Below, piece after piece: positions 1 through 13,044 of a stretch of DNA of 64,000 nucleotides. The DNA is from Entonaema liquescens (lineage: Eukaryota; Ascomycota; Sordariomycetes; Xylariales; Xylariaceae): assembly GCA_902805475.1 (NCBI GenBank), contig CADCSX010000005.1:817501-881500 (forward strand). The letters run 5' to 3'. Below the pieces are notes generated by a model. The model was not told the DNA's origin and ran no database searches. It was given only the letters and a program-made list of their open reading frames with translations. The translations under genes and the position numbers were made by a program. How positions within the stretch are numbered: the stretch's first letter is position 1; every line of letters begins with the position of its first letter.

Positions 1-1560
1 CGGTCGGGTCGTGGTCATGGTCGTGTACGAGGTTCATCATGTATGAATAACTTATGAACACATGCACTATATTAAACAGACATAATATTGATCTGCGGGT
101 GAGGCTTTGGTTGCCGTCTGTGTGGTGAGTATTGCACGCCTCGTCGGGTCTTGTCCCGGAGATCAGCACGGAGTTTAGGGACTGCAGTTATACGGATCGG
201 CCCAATATGTTTATACTACGTCGACAAGTCACAGGACCTTCTCTACCCTAGCCAAGCCGGAGGCTGTAACACTTCAATGAGACAAGAGAGAGCCGCCTTC
301 CGCTGGGACGTATACTGGAAATACGGCAAATTACGTTTAGGATATTAAGTTTGTAGAACGCTAAAGATGCGCTCAACTCACCCCATTTGCAGTAGCATGG
401 GCCCCTTTTAACCGTTGAACGGAGATCAAGGTTTGATCGCCACTCTTAGCTGCATCCAAATTCAAATCGAGATCAAAATGTATGGAGGATGAAGTATGGG
501 GACATGAGATAGTGGAGGCTCCCTGTACTATCGTCATGATCCCAGCTAAGCGAGGAGTCTATCTATCACGTACATAAATCTATCGAGTATGCGGGAAGGA
601 ATTAAAGTCTAAAACAAGGTGTCAGTATTGTTGCAACTAGCGGCAGCTAATCATAAACGAATGTTGTACTCGAGTAACCTCAAACCTTACGAGGGAGCGC
701 CAGAGATGTCGAAGCCGAGCTAGTTTGATATTTCCCGAAGCCAAGACATTTTCCATCCTGCTCAACCTCTGCTTTGTACCTACTTGCGTGCTTTCGTGGG
801 ACGTGAGAATTGACATACACATTACCTTACACATACGCATACACACATACCTACCGCCAAGCAGATGGGGAAACTCGTGGGAATGAGGAGGAGGGGGAGC
901 TAAGAAGAACGAAGGAGAGACTACGGTGACGGCAACCCGGATTATACTACGCGAATACCTAAGAATAGATTTTAGGACAGGACAGGGTAAGAAGTCGTAA
1001 TCGCTGATAGACTACCAGGGACACGGAATGCGCAAGAACCACGGAACACGTACGTGATAGGGCGACCCGACGGTTTGGTTATGCTATTGTCTGGATGGTC
1101 TACTATATAAACGGCGAATCAGGGGTTAGGAAAAGGGCTAACAGAAGGGCTAGCAGGTAGATTTCCTAATTAGGAAAATTCCTTCATGTCGCCCCGGTGT
1201 GCTGGGTCTCCGTCTAGTCCAATCTATTGCTTTCTCATATAAAGATCACTGGGTAAATTACCCTGTTCTCTTTCTTATTTGCCCCCGACGAACATTGTTG
1301 TTGGTTTTTTATTATGGCGGTGATGAAGGAAGCGGATTGTCAAACTCTCACACACACACATACACATACAAATCTCATCTCTACTCATACCTATCTGACC
1401 TTACCTTATATTCTTGTGTTCCTGTTATAAGCTCCTTCGAACGCGCCAGACCGACATGCGATCAAGGTCGAGAGGATCTACACTAGGAGAGGAGTGACAT
1501 CAATGGTGTACTGAATTAAAAATAGTGCACGCACGCGGTTAAGCACGATGTTGCGCAAAC

Positions 1561-1598
1561 TGTATGTATGTATGTATGTATGTATGTATGTATGTATA
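1561..1598. repeat. (TGTA)n microsatellite
   Basis: About nine uninterrupted copies of the tetranucleotide TGTA. It lies in intergenic DNA and has no evident coding role. Confidence 0.95.
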
Positions 1599-2220
1599 CT
1601 TGGGTACGATTGGAACAGTGTACTCTTGTGCGCATATATACACCTGCCATCTACATATGTAGATGTCGGGTTATTTGACGCATGTAACGCGTAGCTGGAT
1701 GTCATAGTAGAGCCGTGATGGTTTACAGTCAAACAGAAAAAAAAAAGATTAAAGATTATTCCATTTATATAATTACTTCTTGCACGTGTTAAAAATCATT
1801 TTAGTCATACCAAACGATGAAATGAGGTTGTTTACGTTGAAGACCATCAAAAGTTTAATATTTGTAATATTACGTAGCTCTCGTAATGGTCTCTTAGAAA
1901 TAGATACTTAAAGTAGGCATCAATATTAAAACCGAAATTTGACTCGAGTCTATTTTATGGAGTTTCGTGGAGGCGGGAAGCTAAGCAATACTGTGTACGG
2001 GAGCGAACAAAAAGTCCTGGTTTTACAGTTTAAGATTTCCCGAACCGCAGCTAACACCGAGACGATTCGCTTAGATACCTGAAGAGGACGAGTGGGAAGA
2101 GCTGAGAGGGCTGATGCATGATAGAGGCGCAGAATAGGACCAACCAGGAGGGTTACCTACATACGCGTTCATCTTATCAATAAGCCGGGGTTAGGGAGTC
2201 AAAAGTCGTGCATGTGTATG

Positions 2221-2298
2221 CGTATATAATGTGTATATGTGTATGTGTGTATGTGTATATGTATGTGTATATGTGTATGTGTGTGTGTATGTGTGTGC
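2221..2298. repeat. GT/TATG-rich simple repeat
   Basis: Interrupted tract of GTGTAT, GTATGT and (GT)n units, low complexity, in intergenic DNA. Confidence 0.9.
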
Positions 2299-2693
2299 TG
2301 TGAATGGGTGTAGATGCGAGTAAATGTGCCATAGTTACTTACCTCCTAAGCTATGTGTGGTGTGCCTCAGCTTTCAACTTTCATGTAAAATGTTGTGACT
2401 AGCTTTTACCTGTTACTGTGTGCCATCTCGTCATAAACATAACCCCCGTAAAACTCATTGTAACGGTTCTGCTTCTGCTAATACGTGTAAAATTAAAATT
2501 ACTCGATAGAAAACTAAAAAAAGACAAAACATGAAAAATAAAATAAAAATGCCAACAAATAACTGTTCCGCAAGTCTATTACATTGATTATTTACATATT
2601 AAATCATACTAATACCAGTTTCGAAGAAAAAGCCATAGTGGGAAAAAAGGATGATGCCGAGAAACGAAAAATAACAAGTTATTGTAACTGGGT

Positions 2694-2726
2694 CCCCCTG
2701 TTCCCCTGTTCCCCTGTTCCCCTGTT
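2694..2726. repeat. CCCCTGTT tandem repeat
   Basis: Four consecutive copies of the 8-mer CCCCTGTT. Confidence 0.9.
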
Positions 2727-3158
2727 GCTATCAGGGTTTGCTTCGGCCCTTAGACGCGCAGATCTTGCTGCAAGTCTCGGTACTAAGAACCCATGTATGC
2801 ATCCACGAGGTTCGATCTTACATACTCCCCAGCTCGACCACTTACCAGCTCCATGAGCAACCATTAGCAACCATTGAGCACAGCTTGTCCCGAATCCAAC
2901 CAAGCCTAGAACAGTCCCTCAACCACTTGTAATCGCATTACGCGAGTAGGGCGAAGGACCAAGAGGACCCATACATTTTCTTTCCTTTCCGCCAAGTGCC
3001 CACAGCTCGCTTACTTGATGCGCCAACCTTTTGGGATGACAGCGAAGGTCAATGACCCCTGGCGCCATCACATCTTCACCCAACCGCCTGTCAAAAAAAA
3101 GTGCCCGACTTCGAGCCATTCCCTCGAATACCTAAGATACCTGATCTGGAATGACCTG

Positions 3159-3210
3159 AGGGAGAGTGAGAGAGAGAGCGATAGAGCGATAGAGCGATAA
3201 AGAGATAGAG
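3159..3210. repeat. GAGA / GATAGAGC purine-rich repeat
   Basis: A GAGAGA tract runs into about three copies of GATAGAGC and a degenerate tail. It is purine-rich on the + strand. Confidence 0.85.
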
Positions 3211-3975
3211 CTTCGGTACCAAACGGATTTCGTGGGACAAAAAGGCCATAGCTAATCGAATCCTGGTCGACCTTGATGTCCCTATCGAGTTGGCTCCTAC
3301 GTTGAAGATAATGCCATATCTGTCTTACACTTCGCTATCTATCTTAGCTGCCTACACATGTATACGGTATATCTAACGTATACCTTACATGTGTAAGCAC
3401 ATAGGAATGATGTGCGAATTAGTGGAAGCTTTGGCTAGTGCCGCAGGACCTAAACATCTACTCTATTGCGACTAGGTCTTGTTGGTTTCCATCTCCTTGG
3501 GAGAGGGGAGCGAGAGAGAGATCAGGTTATGGTTGCTCCCATTAAGCTAATAGAAACTTAGAGTCTCGCATTAGCCTGGGGGAAAACATCATTTCCTTTC
3601 CATCTGCCTACGCGTTAGTCACCACCGCAAGATTCGTTTTGCTGTCTCTGCTGTCCACCAGAACGATGTCTGTGTTTCTTACTGCGCACATCATCGTTAT
3701 ATTGCCCCCGCCATCCCAAGGACAGGGGTCCTTGCATCGTGCCGTACCTGGATATAAGTATTTGATGGCGGCTGAAAATGTCTAGGCTAGGCCGGGCATT
3801 TAATTGTGTGCCACAACCCACCGTGTCTAAGATACTTTTGCTTCCCTTGGTACATTCGAATCTCCTTCCCGGGTGGCAGGGACTTTGGTACCAGGAAGAC
3901 CAACAGAAAGCTGCATCGCCTGGTCCACTGGTCCACATTCACTTACACACTCACCTTCACACTTTGTACTCTGTA

Positions 3976-4000
3976 CATTATTGCATTATTGCATTATTGC
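3976..4000. repeat. CATTATTG direct repeat
   Basis: Roughly three head-to-tail copies of the 8-mer CATTATTG, upstream of the Cmr1-like gene and probably within its promoter or leader. Confidence 0.85.
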
Positions 4001-4441
4001 AAGGGTAAGCTTCTTGTACCCTCGTGTCTTGCTGATAGACCCGAGATGGATAACCTTTTCTCTCTCGCTCTCATATTTAGAAAGCCATGATCCGGATAAG
4101 TCTGATTCATGCACATTCGATGTAATTTCTGTGTACATGTATTGCTTGACTGCTTACAGTACATATCGATAGAATTCATTTATTCTTTAAACATATCCAG
4201 CTTGACCTCTCCCTCCCCTGCATCACCTTTCAGCTCGATACTTGGTGTTTGTTTTTTTTGTATTATTCCACCCTCTAGTATAGACGACCATTTTCATATC
4301 TTTCCGCTTTTTTTACAGCCTCATCTTCTAGAGAAGATTTCCAAGTATCCGCAATATCTTGCGAGTGTTCAGCACGTCATTCGATGAGCAAGAACCGACC
4401 AAGACGATTATTCTTGATTTCGTTTAATATAAACTACCACG

Positions 4442-7400
4442 ATGGTGTTCTGTGCATACTGCGGGAAGAGCTTCACGCGCAAGGAGCATCTAGAGAGGCA
4501 TATTCCTAGTCGTGAGTGATGCTAGCTTACCGGACAAAGCTACGGACGAACTGACACACAGCGCATAGACACTAACGTAAAACCACACCGATGTAGTGCT
4601 TGCCAACTATCCTTCGCCCGAAGGTTTGCTCTTTGCCTGTTCACCGATATGTTAGATTACGTACTCACTAATCTCATATAGGGACTTACTCCAGAGGCAT
4701 CATTCTACATACCATGAAGCACGAGATCCTATGGAACCCCTCCCGGGCGGCGTTCCCACGGTGGCAGGACGAACGCCCATTGCGTGTCTTAACTGCGCAC
4801 AAGCTAAGACGGGTTGCGATAAGAGAGTCCCCTGTGCACGGTGTGCGGACAAGAATCTCGAGTGTCAAGCAAGATTTGCGCGACGGTCTTCGAAAGCCGC
4901 CTTGAGGGCAGCGCAGGCAACTGCTGCGATGAGTAGTACTCAGAACCAGATCATATTACCGCCACAAACTTCACCAACGACGCCGGCCACGACAGTAAAC
5001 CCTGCTTTTATGGATATAGACCAAGTCGTAGTAAAGCAGGATCCGCCCATAAAATCTTCAATGTCACCCGAAAACACTAATACTATGACAATCGATCCTC
5101 GAATACAGCAACACGACAGCCCGGCCAAGAAAAACTCTCCAGCAAATTCCCAAATGAGCTCTGACGACTTCCCATCCCCGCACCCAAGAGTAGAAGGTCT
5201 TGATGACTTCCTGCACTTGGGTAACGACTTCATTCCTCCGGAACCAAATTATCAGGACATGCTGGTCTGGACGGATTACCCCCTTGACCTTGACATATAC
5301 GCCAACAATATGCCCCTCCAAGCCGACGTACCCATGCCCACATTCACAGAACTTAGCGATATTTCATCTAATTCAGAACATATGAGTTCCTCGAGAGGGT
5401 CTATCCACACGAGGAGTACTAGCATAATGTCTACTGGGGATTTTGAGTCTGCTATTAAATCATCATCAGTTGATATGACTTTAAACACACCTACTGATAC
5501 AATGATACCCGAATTCGAAGTTGTCATCGCTGCTGAGGCTGCTTGGCCCCTAGCGCGATGCAATCCACCAATATACTCGAATACATGTCCGAGGACAGCT
5601 ATCGTTCACTTGGAGTGTTTAGAGCAAAAGTCGCGGCAGGAGGGTACGTGGAATGCCTTGGAGAAATATCTAGAGCAGGTCGACTGGGATGCCACCGACA
5701 TGGCCTCAGTCATCCCCATGACGTCTCGCACTCGTGATAACATGCTCGCCATAACGCAAACTTTCCTCCACAAGGCTCTCGAGATCCACCGTGGGGGTTA
5801 ACAGCCCAGTCAAGAGCTATACGAGTTCACGATTGATGAGCTTCTTAGTTCTCCCACCTTCAAAAATCTTGGAGTATTTTCTCCGCTCTTACGTTCGAAA
5901 CCTATCTTTTTCTACTCGCTGGTTTCGACCGGTTGCGTAGACCCTAATGAGATGCTTCAGAACAACCAAGCGGCGGCGCTTCTAGTTCTGCTCATGATTG
6001 CGCAGGGCGCCTCCGCCGTGCCTACGGCGGAAGCAAGGGCTCTCTCAGCCGGCCTGATTGAGACCTGCCGCATCTCGCTTTCGACATAATCGAGAAGGAT
6101 ATCGAGATGTGCGCCGACCCCACCGCGCTTAGGTGCGCCCTGCTCTTCACGCTCCTAGGAGCTTGGAGCGGAGATAAGTGGCTCATGGATATCGCCATGG
6201 GCCAGCGCGGGATGTATCTCTCGGTGAGTATCCAATACTGCAATCTCCCTTCTCGCACAACTTCATGTATCTAACCGGCTTATCATGTAGATGTTAAAGC
6301 ACGCGGGAATGTTCGAATCTCAGCCGTCTATGATACCCACGTTCAACAGCTCAACCAATGCAGAGCTTCAATGGCGTTCATGGCTACACCGTGAATCCCA
6401 AAATAGGTGTGTTACTTGCGCCACCGCATGCTGTATTTCAACCAATAGTCTTATGCAGTGCGCTGATCTCTTTCAATAGGCTGGTGTATAATTTTGTTAT
6501 GGTTGACCAAGAACTGAGCTTGTTCCATGACACAGCACCAATGCTGTCAACAAGCGAGCTCTGTGCCCCCTTACCTGGTCCCGAGCTACTATGGATGTCG
6601 GCTAATGCTGATCAATGGGTTGCCGCGGTGCAATCTATCTACGGCTGCACCGCAAACGTCAATCCCCAGCTTCTTACCACACCCCCTTCTCTCACCCCCT
6701 CACTATACGATCTGTTTCAAGATCTCCTGAATGATAACCTGTCGAGGAGACAGGGCAGCCTGACGCCACACCAACTGCGCCTGTTACTGCACCCGCTCCA
6801 ATCTTGTCTATACCACATCACGCAGATGCTGTCATGCTTCTCGGATGTCATGGGTACACGGCGCATCGGCAATAGGACTGGCATAAAATCATCCTTCGAA
6901 TCACGCCGCGACGAAATCCAGGGGCTGCTCCAGAAGTGGTACGAGCTGACCATTGCCTACTATAAGGCAAACCCGACATGCGCCACCAGCAAGACCAATC
7001 TAGTTCTCTACCACCTGATCTCCCTGAACGCCATCACCAACTTTCCGGAAATAGAGAGGCTGGCCCGTCGAGAGGGATTCGACGGCTCGTACTGGGAACT
7101 CTCCCTGCGCCACAAGCGCTGCATCTCCCAGCGCGAGGAAGCCATCTTCCACTGCGGCCAGGTCTTCCGGCTGCTCAGGTCGATGCCCCGGGACAGGCGG
7201 CCCAGCTGGTGGAGCGCGGGCGTCTACCGCGCCACGCTGATCCTCTGGACCGACAGCGTGTCGCGGCTCGACCCCAACTTCCAGAAGCGAGACGAGTCTG
7301 GCTCCCCTGTCGCCATCGACCAGGTCACGCCCGAGAACCCGGCCGTCATAGCCTACCTGTGGAACGGCGACGGCGTGCCGGTGCTGACGCACCAGCGCGA

Positions 7401-7593
7401 CGGCACGCGCGCTAGTCTCGAGAAGCCTGGCGATGTCCTCGAGTACGCCGTGAAGACGCTCGAGGACGGAGTCAGCTCCCGGTTCACCGACGGCATCAGG
7501 CGGAAGCTCGTGGCGCTAAGTAGTAACTGGCAAGCGGATGCGCTCAGCGGTGCGGGAGCGACCGTGCAAGCACCCACCACAAGTCTATGCTAA
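4442..7593 (+). CDS. CMR1: Cmr1/Pig1-type melanin transcription factor (C2H2 + Zn2Cys6), frame-disrupted in this sequence
   Basis: Regulator of DHN-melanin genes, expected to act in the nucleus. I read five exons: 4442-4511, 4569-4623, 4682-6223, 6291-6406 and 6480-7593, all with GT-AG introns. The protein starts with two C2H2 fingers (C4-C7-H20-H24 and C32-C35-H48-H53). A Zn2Cys6 cluster follows at C77-C80-C87-C93-C96-C103, then a fungal transcription-factor middle domain. A C2H2 pair joined to a Zn2Cys6 cluster is the hallmark of Cmr1/Pig1/CmrA proteins. Three single-base breaks interrupt the long third exon: five G where four keep frame (about 5793-5797), five T where six are needed (about 5908-5912), and three T where four are needed (about 6080-6082). 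With these allowed for, the exons total 966 codons, about the usual family length. Each break lies in a homopolymer within well-conserved coding, so I suspect assembly error, though decay is possible. A reductase and a melanin PKS in the same window support the role. Confidence 0.85.
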
Positions 7594-10500
7594 TACCAGC
7601 CGTACCTATCCATTATCTTCTATTCACCACGATATTGTTTGTTCTACGATATAACGTCTACATTTCTTCTAACTAATGCCATTTACCATACCATTCACAA
7701 ATTCTTTTTTTTTTTCATCAAATATTATACATTATATCATGGACCAGAGGGGGGAAGGGGTTTGGAATCAAGTCAGATATAAAGGGGCTTTGCGCAGGAT
7801 ATGATAGGTATACATTGGCGCTGGAACATATACCCATAAGGAGCTAGGGGAAAGACAAGACAGACTAAGACGATGACGATGACGACGACGACGATACTTG
7901 ACCTAAGCGGCTAGTCGTCATGCGAGAGACGAGGTTCAAGGGAAGGAAGGGCATCCTAGGCGTTCGGTAGGGCGGGCAGGGAGGCGCGGGAGTGGGACGA
8001 TCAAAGGTCGATCAACAACGACCAGACGAAACAAGGGCTTTTTTTGGGAACGCTGGCGATTGCTTACGGGCGGGTTGGGTTGGGATCAGGATAACGTGTG
8101 CACAGGGGAGGAGGGCAAGGGGGGCTAGTTATCTGTCTGTATATTCGCCCCCGGTCAGGGACGGGATAGGTTGGGTTGGGCTTGGATGGGTTCTTCTTCG
8201 GCGCGCACGGGGCTGTGTTTATTATGCGGTTGGGCTTTTTGGCATGAAGCTTCGAATAGATAGACGAATTTTTTTCTAACCTTCTTTCTCGAACACCACC
8301 CCTATCTTACTAGGTAATCTACGCGTGCATGGCATGGTATGGCATGGTATATTACAGGTAGCCCAAGACTGCGGGAATTATTTTTTCATCGTCTTCTTTT
8401 CATAAGACATCACTTACCTACCTACCCATACATACTTGACATATACCTAGAAGCATTATTTATCGCATTACACATCTTACAAATCTTCATGCTATCTTTG
8501 GGACTCTTAATTTGCTTTCCTTTCTCTTCTCTTGTTTAGCATATCTTAGAAACAAGCCATGACTCGTATACACGATACAAATACTATACAGTATGCATTA
8601 GACAACGCATACGAGGTCTAGTATAACCTCGATAAACCCGGGAGAGGGCATTAATAAGCTACCCAGGCTGCTTTCGCTACGTATCCAGCCAGCCAACCCC
8701 TACGCAGGCCGATCTTAGACAACATGGACGCGAGCACGGCGTCAGCCCTCTAATCGATCATTAATCAATCTTACTTCTTAGGGGAATTCATGCGTCAGGA
8801 CATACATTGCTGTTACTGTTTCTGTTATTGAGCTCTCCGCTTTCACTTCTCTCTCCGCGATTCCCCACCCCTGCTCCTCGTCTCCCCCATGGGATGGTTA
8901 TCTATCTATCTATCAATCAATCTATCCTGCCTGTTGAGTGGCGTCGGCGCGAAATGCACCAACCAGAGGGGGGAGAGAAAAGCCATCTCGCCGAAGCTAG
9001 GACGACCTAGGGCGAGCGAAGCGCCACGACCACGCCTTTTCCGAAGAGCAAACGGTTCATCAACGGCGGGTCCCAAGCCACAATTGCCTGTCTGGGGAGA
9101 GAGAGAGAGGTAGTAGGTAGTACGGCGGGCAACGGAGCACGACGATATGCATTCCGTATATCTCGTATTGTAAGCGCGTACCCGTTCTCGTGGCCTAGGC
9201 AGATAGATGGAACCCACTCATACCTTGGGTGCCTAGGCTAGCGCCCAGTCTACATATGTACGCACGGTGTATATAGGTGCGTGTGTGGGTGCGCGCAGGA
9301 AAGGCCCAGGCTCGGAATCGAACCGGACGGCTGACCATTCCCTCCTCCCCCCCTCCTTTTTCCACGACGGTAGCCTCCCGGGTCGCCGGCACGGCCGACG
9401 ATGCTAGCGCTGCTGATTACCGCCAGGAGCGTGGGTGTGTGGGTGTGTGTGTCGCGCCTGTAGGTAACGTACAGGAGCGATATGCACGCGTGGTCAGCAT
9501 CTACAAACCTATCGAACGATCAAAATTCTCCATTTTGCGTTCAAAAAAAAAAAGTGTTCGTTATCTCCGCCTGTCATTTTTTCCTCTGCGTTATTGCCCG
9601 TAGGGAGTGAGCTGACCTCAGCCCCCTTATTCGGGGGATATCTCGCGGGGACTGTTCCCCGCTGTGCTTAGGCCCTTTGCGTGGCTCTCTTTTATGTATC
9701 TCTCTCTGTGTGTGTGGTGTGTATGCGTTTATGTGTGTCAGATTACTACCTACAATTTAGTGTATATGTCACGTCTGATGGAAGAAAGAAAAAAAAATAC
9801 AGCGTGTTTCGATGCCGGTAGTTGGTTCCGATATCCTGAGTTACATCCGTGACGGGTTACACTCCTAAAGTAAGTAGATACCTATGCAGCCAAGTCTTGT
9901 TACAGATCCGTGACAGCCCAGAGGGGCTTAGTTCTCCCCGTAGCCAGGTTCGAAAGAACATCGGTTACGGCTACACGTGCGTCGCCACGATACAACTCGT
10001 TACCTCACCATGAGTTAAGAGGCGTATTAATCATTGGAGTCACGTATAAAAAGCTTGGCTTATTAACTCCTAATTAAGTTATATTATAAGTTTCGAATAT
10101 TCTGGCCCTCGTCCTTTGTTCGGGGAAATAGGCATGTAAGCAGGAGCAATCTCAGACCCCGGAATGCTGGAGTTCGGATTAGGGTCTCCTCCTAGCGCTT
10201 AGATCACTTCGGAGAGAGAGGGCGAATGCTACTCTGATGATATGAACGGTACTGTGTACGATACTTCTGCTACCCCCACGAAGTGAGAGATGTCATACAT
10301 ACATGAATGTAGCATGATGGATATCAAGCAGAGTGGCCGAGGGGTTTTCCACAAAGTAGATGGTAGAAATTTGAATTTTCGTCTTATTGATTAAGGATCG
10401 ACAACTGTTGGGTATATCTTTTCCCCTAAATGATGACGGATAAACTCAAAACATCCCTTCGAAACGTGAAAATGACAAAACTTCGTAAAGGCCTGGAAAG

Positions 10501-12645
10501 GGCTGGCTGCCAAATCGACATGTAACGTAGGTTCTATGCGCATACTACATATTACAAGTGGATATACATACATATGTTAGATGTAGGTGTAGATGTAGAT
10601 GTATGTGGTATTTCATGTATGTATGTAGCTGTGCTAGGTAGCCTTGTAGTCTTCTTGAACCCCTCTCTATTCGATCCCTGTCCTCTCATCATTCTAGCGT
10701 ACCGGGCGACAGGGACAAGGATCAGGAAGGGGTAGTAATTCGGATTCGGATCTTTACCTAATGAGTATTGGGCTACCAAGGCAAAAGTCCAATGCGGCTA
10801 TGAGCTTAAACCGATCTCAATTCATCGTCATCGTAGAGTTCTCTATAGTAAGTGGACGCGAAGGGGGCTATGGTGGCGACGGCGACGATGGATGTCTAAT
10901 GACTAATACACCGTTCCTTTCTGCCAATCACACAGAAGTTCTCTGCATAGTCGTCCTTTTAAGTAAGTATGTATGTATGCCTAGATGCCAAATCGTTCGA
11001 GTATGGTGTGGTATTATATCGTATTATTAGCATTGTTTGCTGCCTCACCAACAGCCACAAAACTCGTTACTCCATATTCGGACCCGAACGATAACTCCTG
11101 TCAACCCCGGTAAACCGGCACGAGGAAAACCGCGAGCCACGTGGATCCGTTAAGAGACATTCGGCATCGTCATTAAGCCTTAACTCTTAAATACGGGGGA
11201 ATGATTATGCGATCGCACTCGGCCGGATTTATTCCCCTTTTCGCGCCCATGAACTCCAGGTCTCTCTTCAACCATCCTCTTCTTCCTTTGTGGCTTCACA
11301 CCATTTGTGGCGCTTCGGGTTAGCCCCTTCAATAATAGGAATGAGGATCAAAGTGTCCGTTTCGTTCTGTCATAGGCGTGCATGAAGCTGGAATAGACAG
11401 GCTTGATAGTGCGTACCAGTGAAATCATATCACGAATGAGTTCGTGATTTCTCCATCAGCTGAAACCCCTTCGAGTTAGGTATAGTTCGACGAGAATCCT
11501 GTCCCATGTCCACCTTCAATAGCACTCACATGCTGGCTACGATCGCTTCGCTGTAGCGTCAAGCCTAACCGAAGACATATTCGTCCTAAAACAAGCTACG
11601 GAAGAGAAATCCCCTCGGGAACTAAGATTCCTCATCCTGGATCATTTAGATCCCTTGACCACTGCCACTTACCATTCGGGTGCCTTCATTATAAACAAAG
11701 TGTTGTATTGAAGTCATCTGGTGTTTCTCTCCTCCCCAATGCTACCAATGCCACCAATGTCCGGAAGTCCGATGGGGTGTAACTTCGGACAAGCCTTGAC
11801 TGCGTAAGCCAAAGTACTGGCCCTGAAGACAAGCTGGCAGCCGAGCTTCCAGTGGGGCAACCGTTGCTATTTACACGGAAAGCCAGATAACAGCCTTTGG
11901 GTGTCATCAACATGGCAATCTTCACTTAATCGAGCGATCCTTAACTAGAATTGAGTGTTTCTCTGAGACACTACTGTCATCCCTTTAATTTATTTTCATA
12001 TGCAGTAGCCGTGCTGACCTCAGGTATTGAGGCCTAATCTTCCGGCGTAGCGTAACATTGTCGCGAACTTGTTGCGGTCACCTGGTCAGATTCAAGAACA
12101 TCCCCGTATCCTGTCTTTGGAGTCTCCGTGGAGGTCCGTGATATGTGATAGGTACCTCGGAGACAGAGCCGTGGTATCACATGACACGACACGAGGGGTA
12201 AATAAATGTCTTAGATGTATACGTCGATTCGGCATTCTAAATATAATGGATATATAGAATAACTTGTTGTGGAAATTTCACTTCGCTTGGCTTAGGGTTA
12301 TAACTCTCCTTACATCGTGATGATAACATGAATTGAGTATTGACTCCAACTCTCCCTTCGCGCTTCGCGAGATACAGATAAATCCGAGGTTACTAATACT
12401 CCCCTAATCCACGTAACCGCATAGTCGTATGCATTGGTAGGTACCTACCTCTCACCAGAGCGTTGGGAATTGTTCCCCGTTTAATATCCGGGGTACTTCC
12501 CCAATCCTCCCTATAAAACACATAGTAGGATCATACCTATAGCACGTAGAATATCCGGGTTCCATTTAACCTCTAGTAAGACTGAAGTATCAAATTTCCT
12601 TACCGCCTCCCTAGATTTTCCAAAAGGGAGTCCGTCGTCCGTCTA

Positions 12646-12662
12646 TCCGTCCGTCCGTCCGT
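12646..12662. repeat. (CCGT)n short tandem repeat
   Basis: About four copies of CCGT inside pyrimidine-rich DNA upstream of the reductase gene. Confidence 0.8.
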
Positions 12663-12956
12663 AAACATTCCCTTTAACTCCGCCCTCCGCAACGCCACGA
12701 TCTTGTCCGTTCGTCGCACGGAATCTAGTCCTACCCTTTCCCCCCGGATTGGCGTAGCACGACCAAGCCCTTCGGAGCTCCTTGGGGTTCGCCCTGCTAT
12801 AAGACAATCGCGAATAAGGTAGCCCTGAAACCAAGAAAAACCCCGCGTCATCAACCCCCTCCCCCTCCCTCTCGTACAACTTGCCATCGTTCGATTCAAG
12901 CCTCTTTCCCGCTTTCCCCCCCCTCCACCCTTCTCCCTCTTTTTTGCCCCCTCTCA

Positions 12957-12967
12957 CTTATATACAT
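12957..12967 (+). promoter_or_regulatory. TATA-like box of the reductase gene
   Basis: A CTTATATACAT sequence lies about 80 nt before the chosen ATG at 13045, directly after a long polypyrimidine tract. This layout is common in strongly expressed fungal genes. The assignment is by position and sequence only. Confidence 0.4.
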
Positions 12968-13044
12968 ACGTACGCTGCCGGTCATTAGTCATTTGCTGGA
13001 GAATAAACAGACCTTGCTTGCATAATTCAATTGCTTTCGTCATC

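Larger units (their letters stand above)
1..4441. other. Intergenic region, no gene recognised
   Basis: I found no convincing gene in this stretch. Open frames here are short and resemble nothing I know. It holds several simple repeats: CA/TACA near 1350, (TGTA)n at 1561-1598, a GT/TATG tract at 2221-2298, a CCCCTGTT repeat at 2694-2726 and a GATAGAGC tract at 3159-3210. The last few hundred bases, with a 25-nt three-copy direct repeat at 3976-4000 and pyrimidine-rich sequence, probably form the promoter and leader of the downstream regulator gene. Confidence 0.6.
7594..13044. other. Intergenic region, no gene recognised
   Basis: A 5.4-kb gap between the Cmr1-like gene and the reductase. Open frames are short and uninformative. 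It contains a GAC/GAT triplet repeat at 7869-7895, a CCGT repeat at 12646-12662, and a long pyrimidine-rich tract at about 12896-12955 just before the reductase TATA-like box. Confidence 0.6.

Noticed and set aside
4442..7593. Reading the Cmr1-like gene as a settled pseudogene
   Set aside because: Frame breaks of the same kind hit an essential Pol III gene, so error is the simpler cause. Both sides of each break keep protein-coding character.
9308..9330. Possible T-arm on the minus strand (GGTTCGATTCC)
   Set aside because: The T-stem has a mismatch and no matching 5' acceptor segment occurs upstream.
10328..10344. Sequence like a tRNA D-arm (GCAGAGTGGCCGAGG)
   Set aside because: No T-arm, anticodon stem or acceptor pairing follows within tRNA length.
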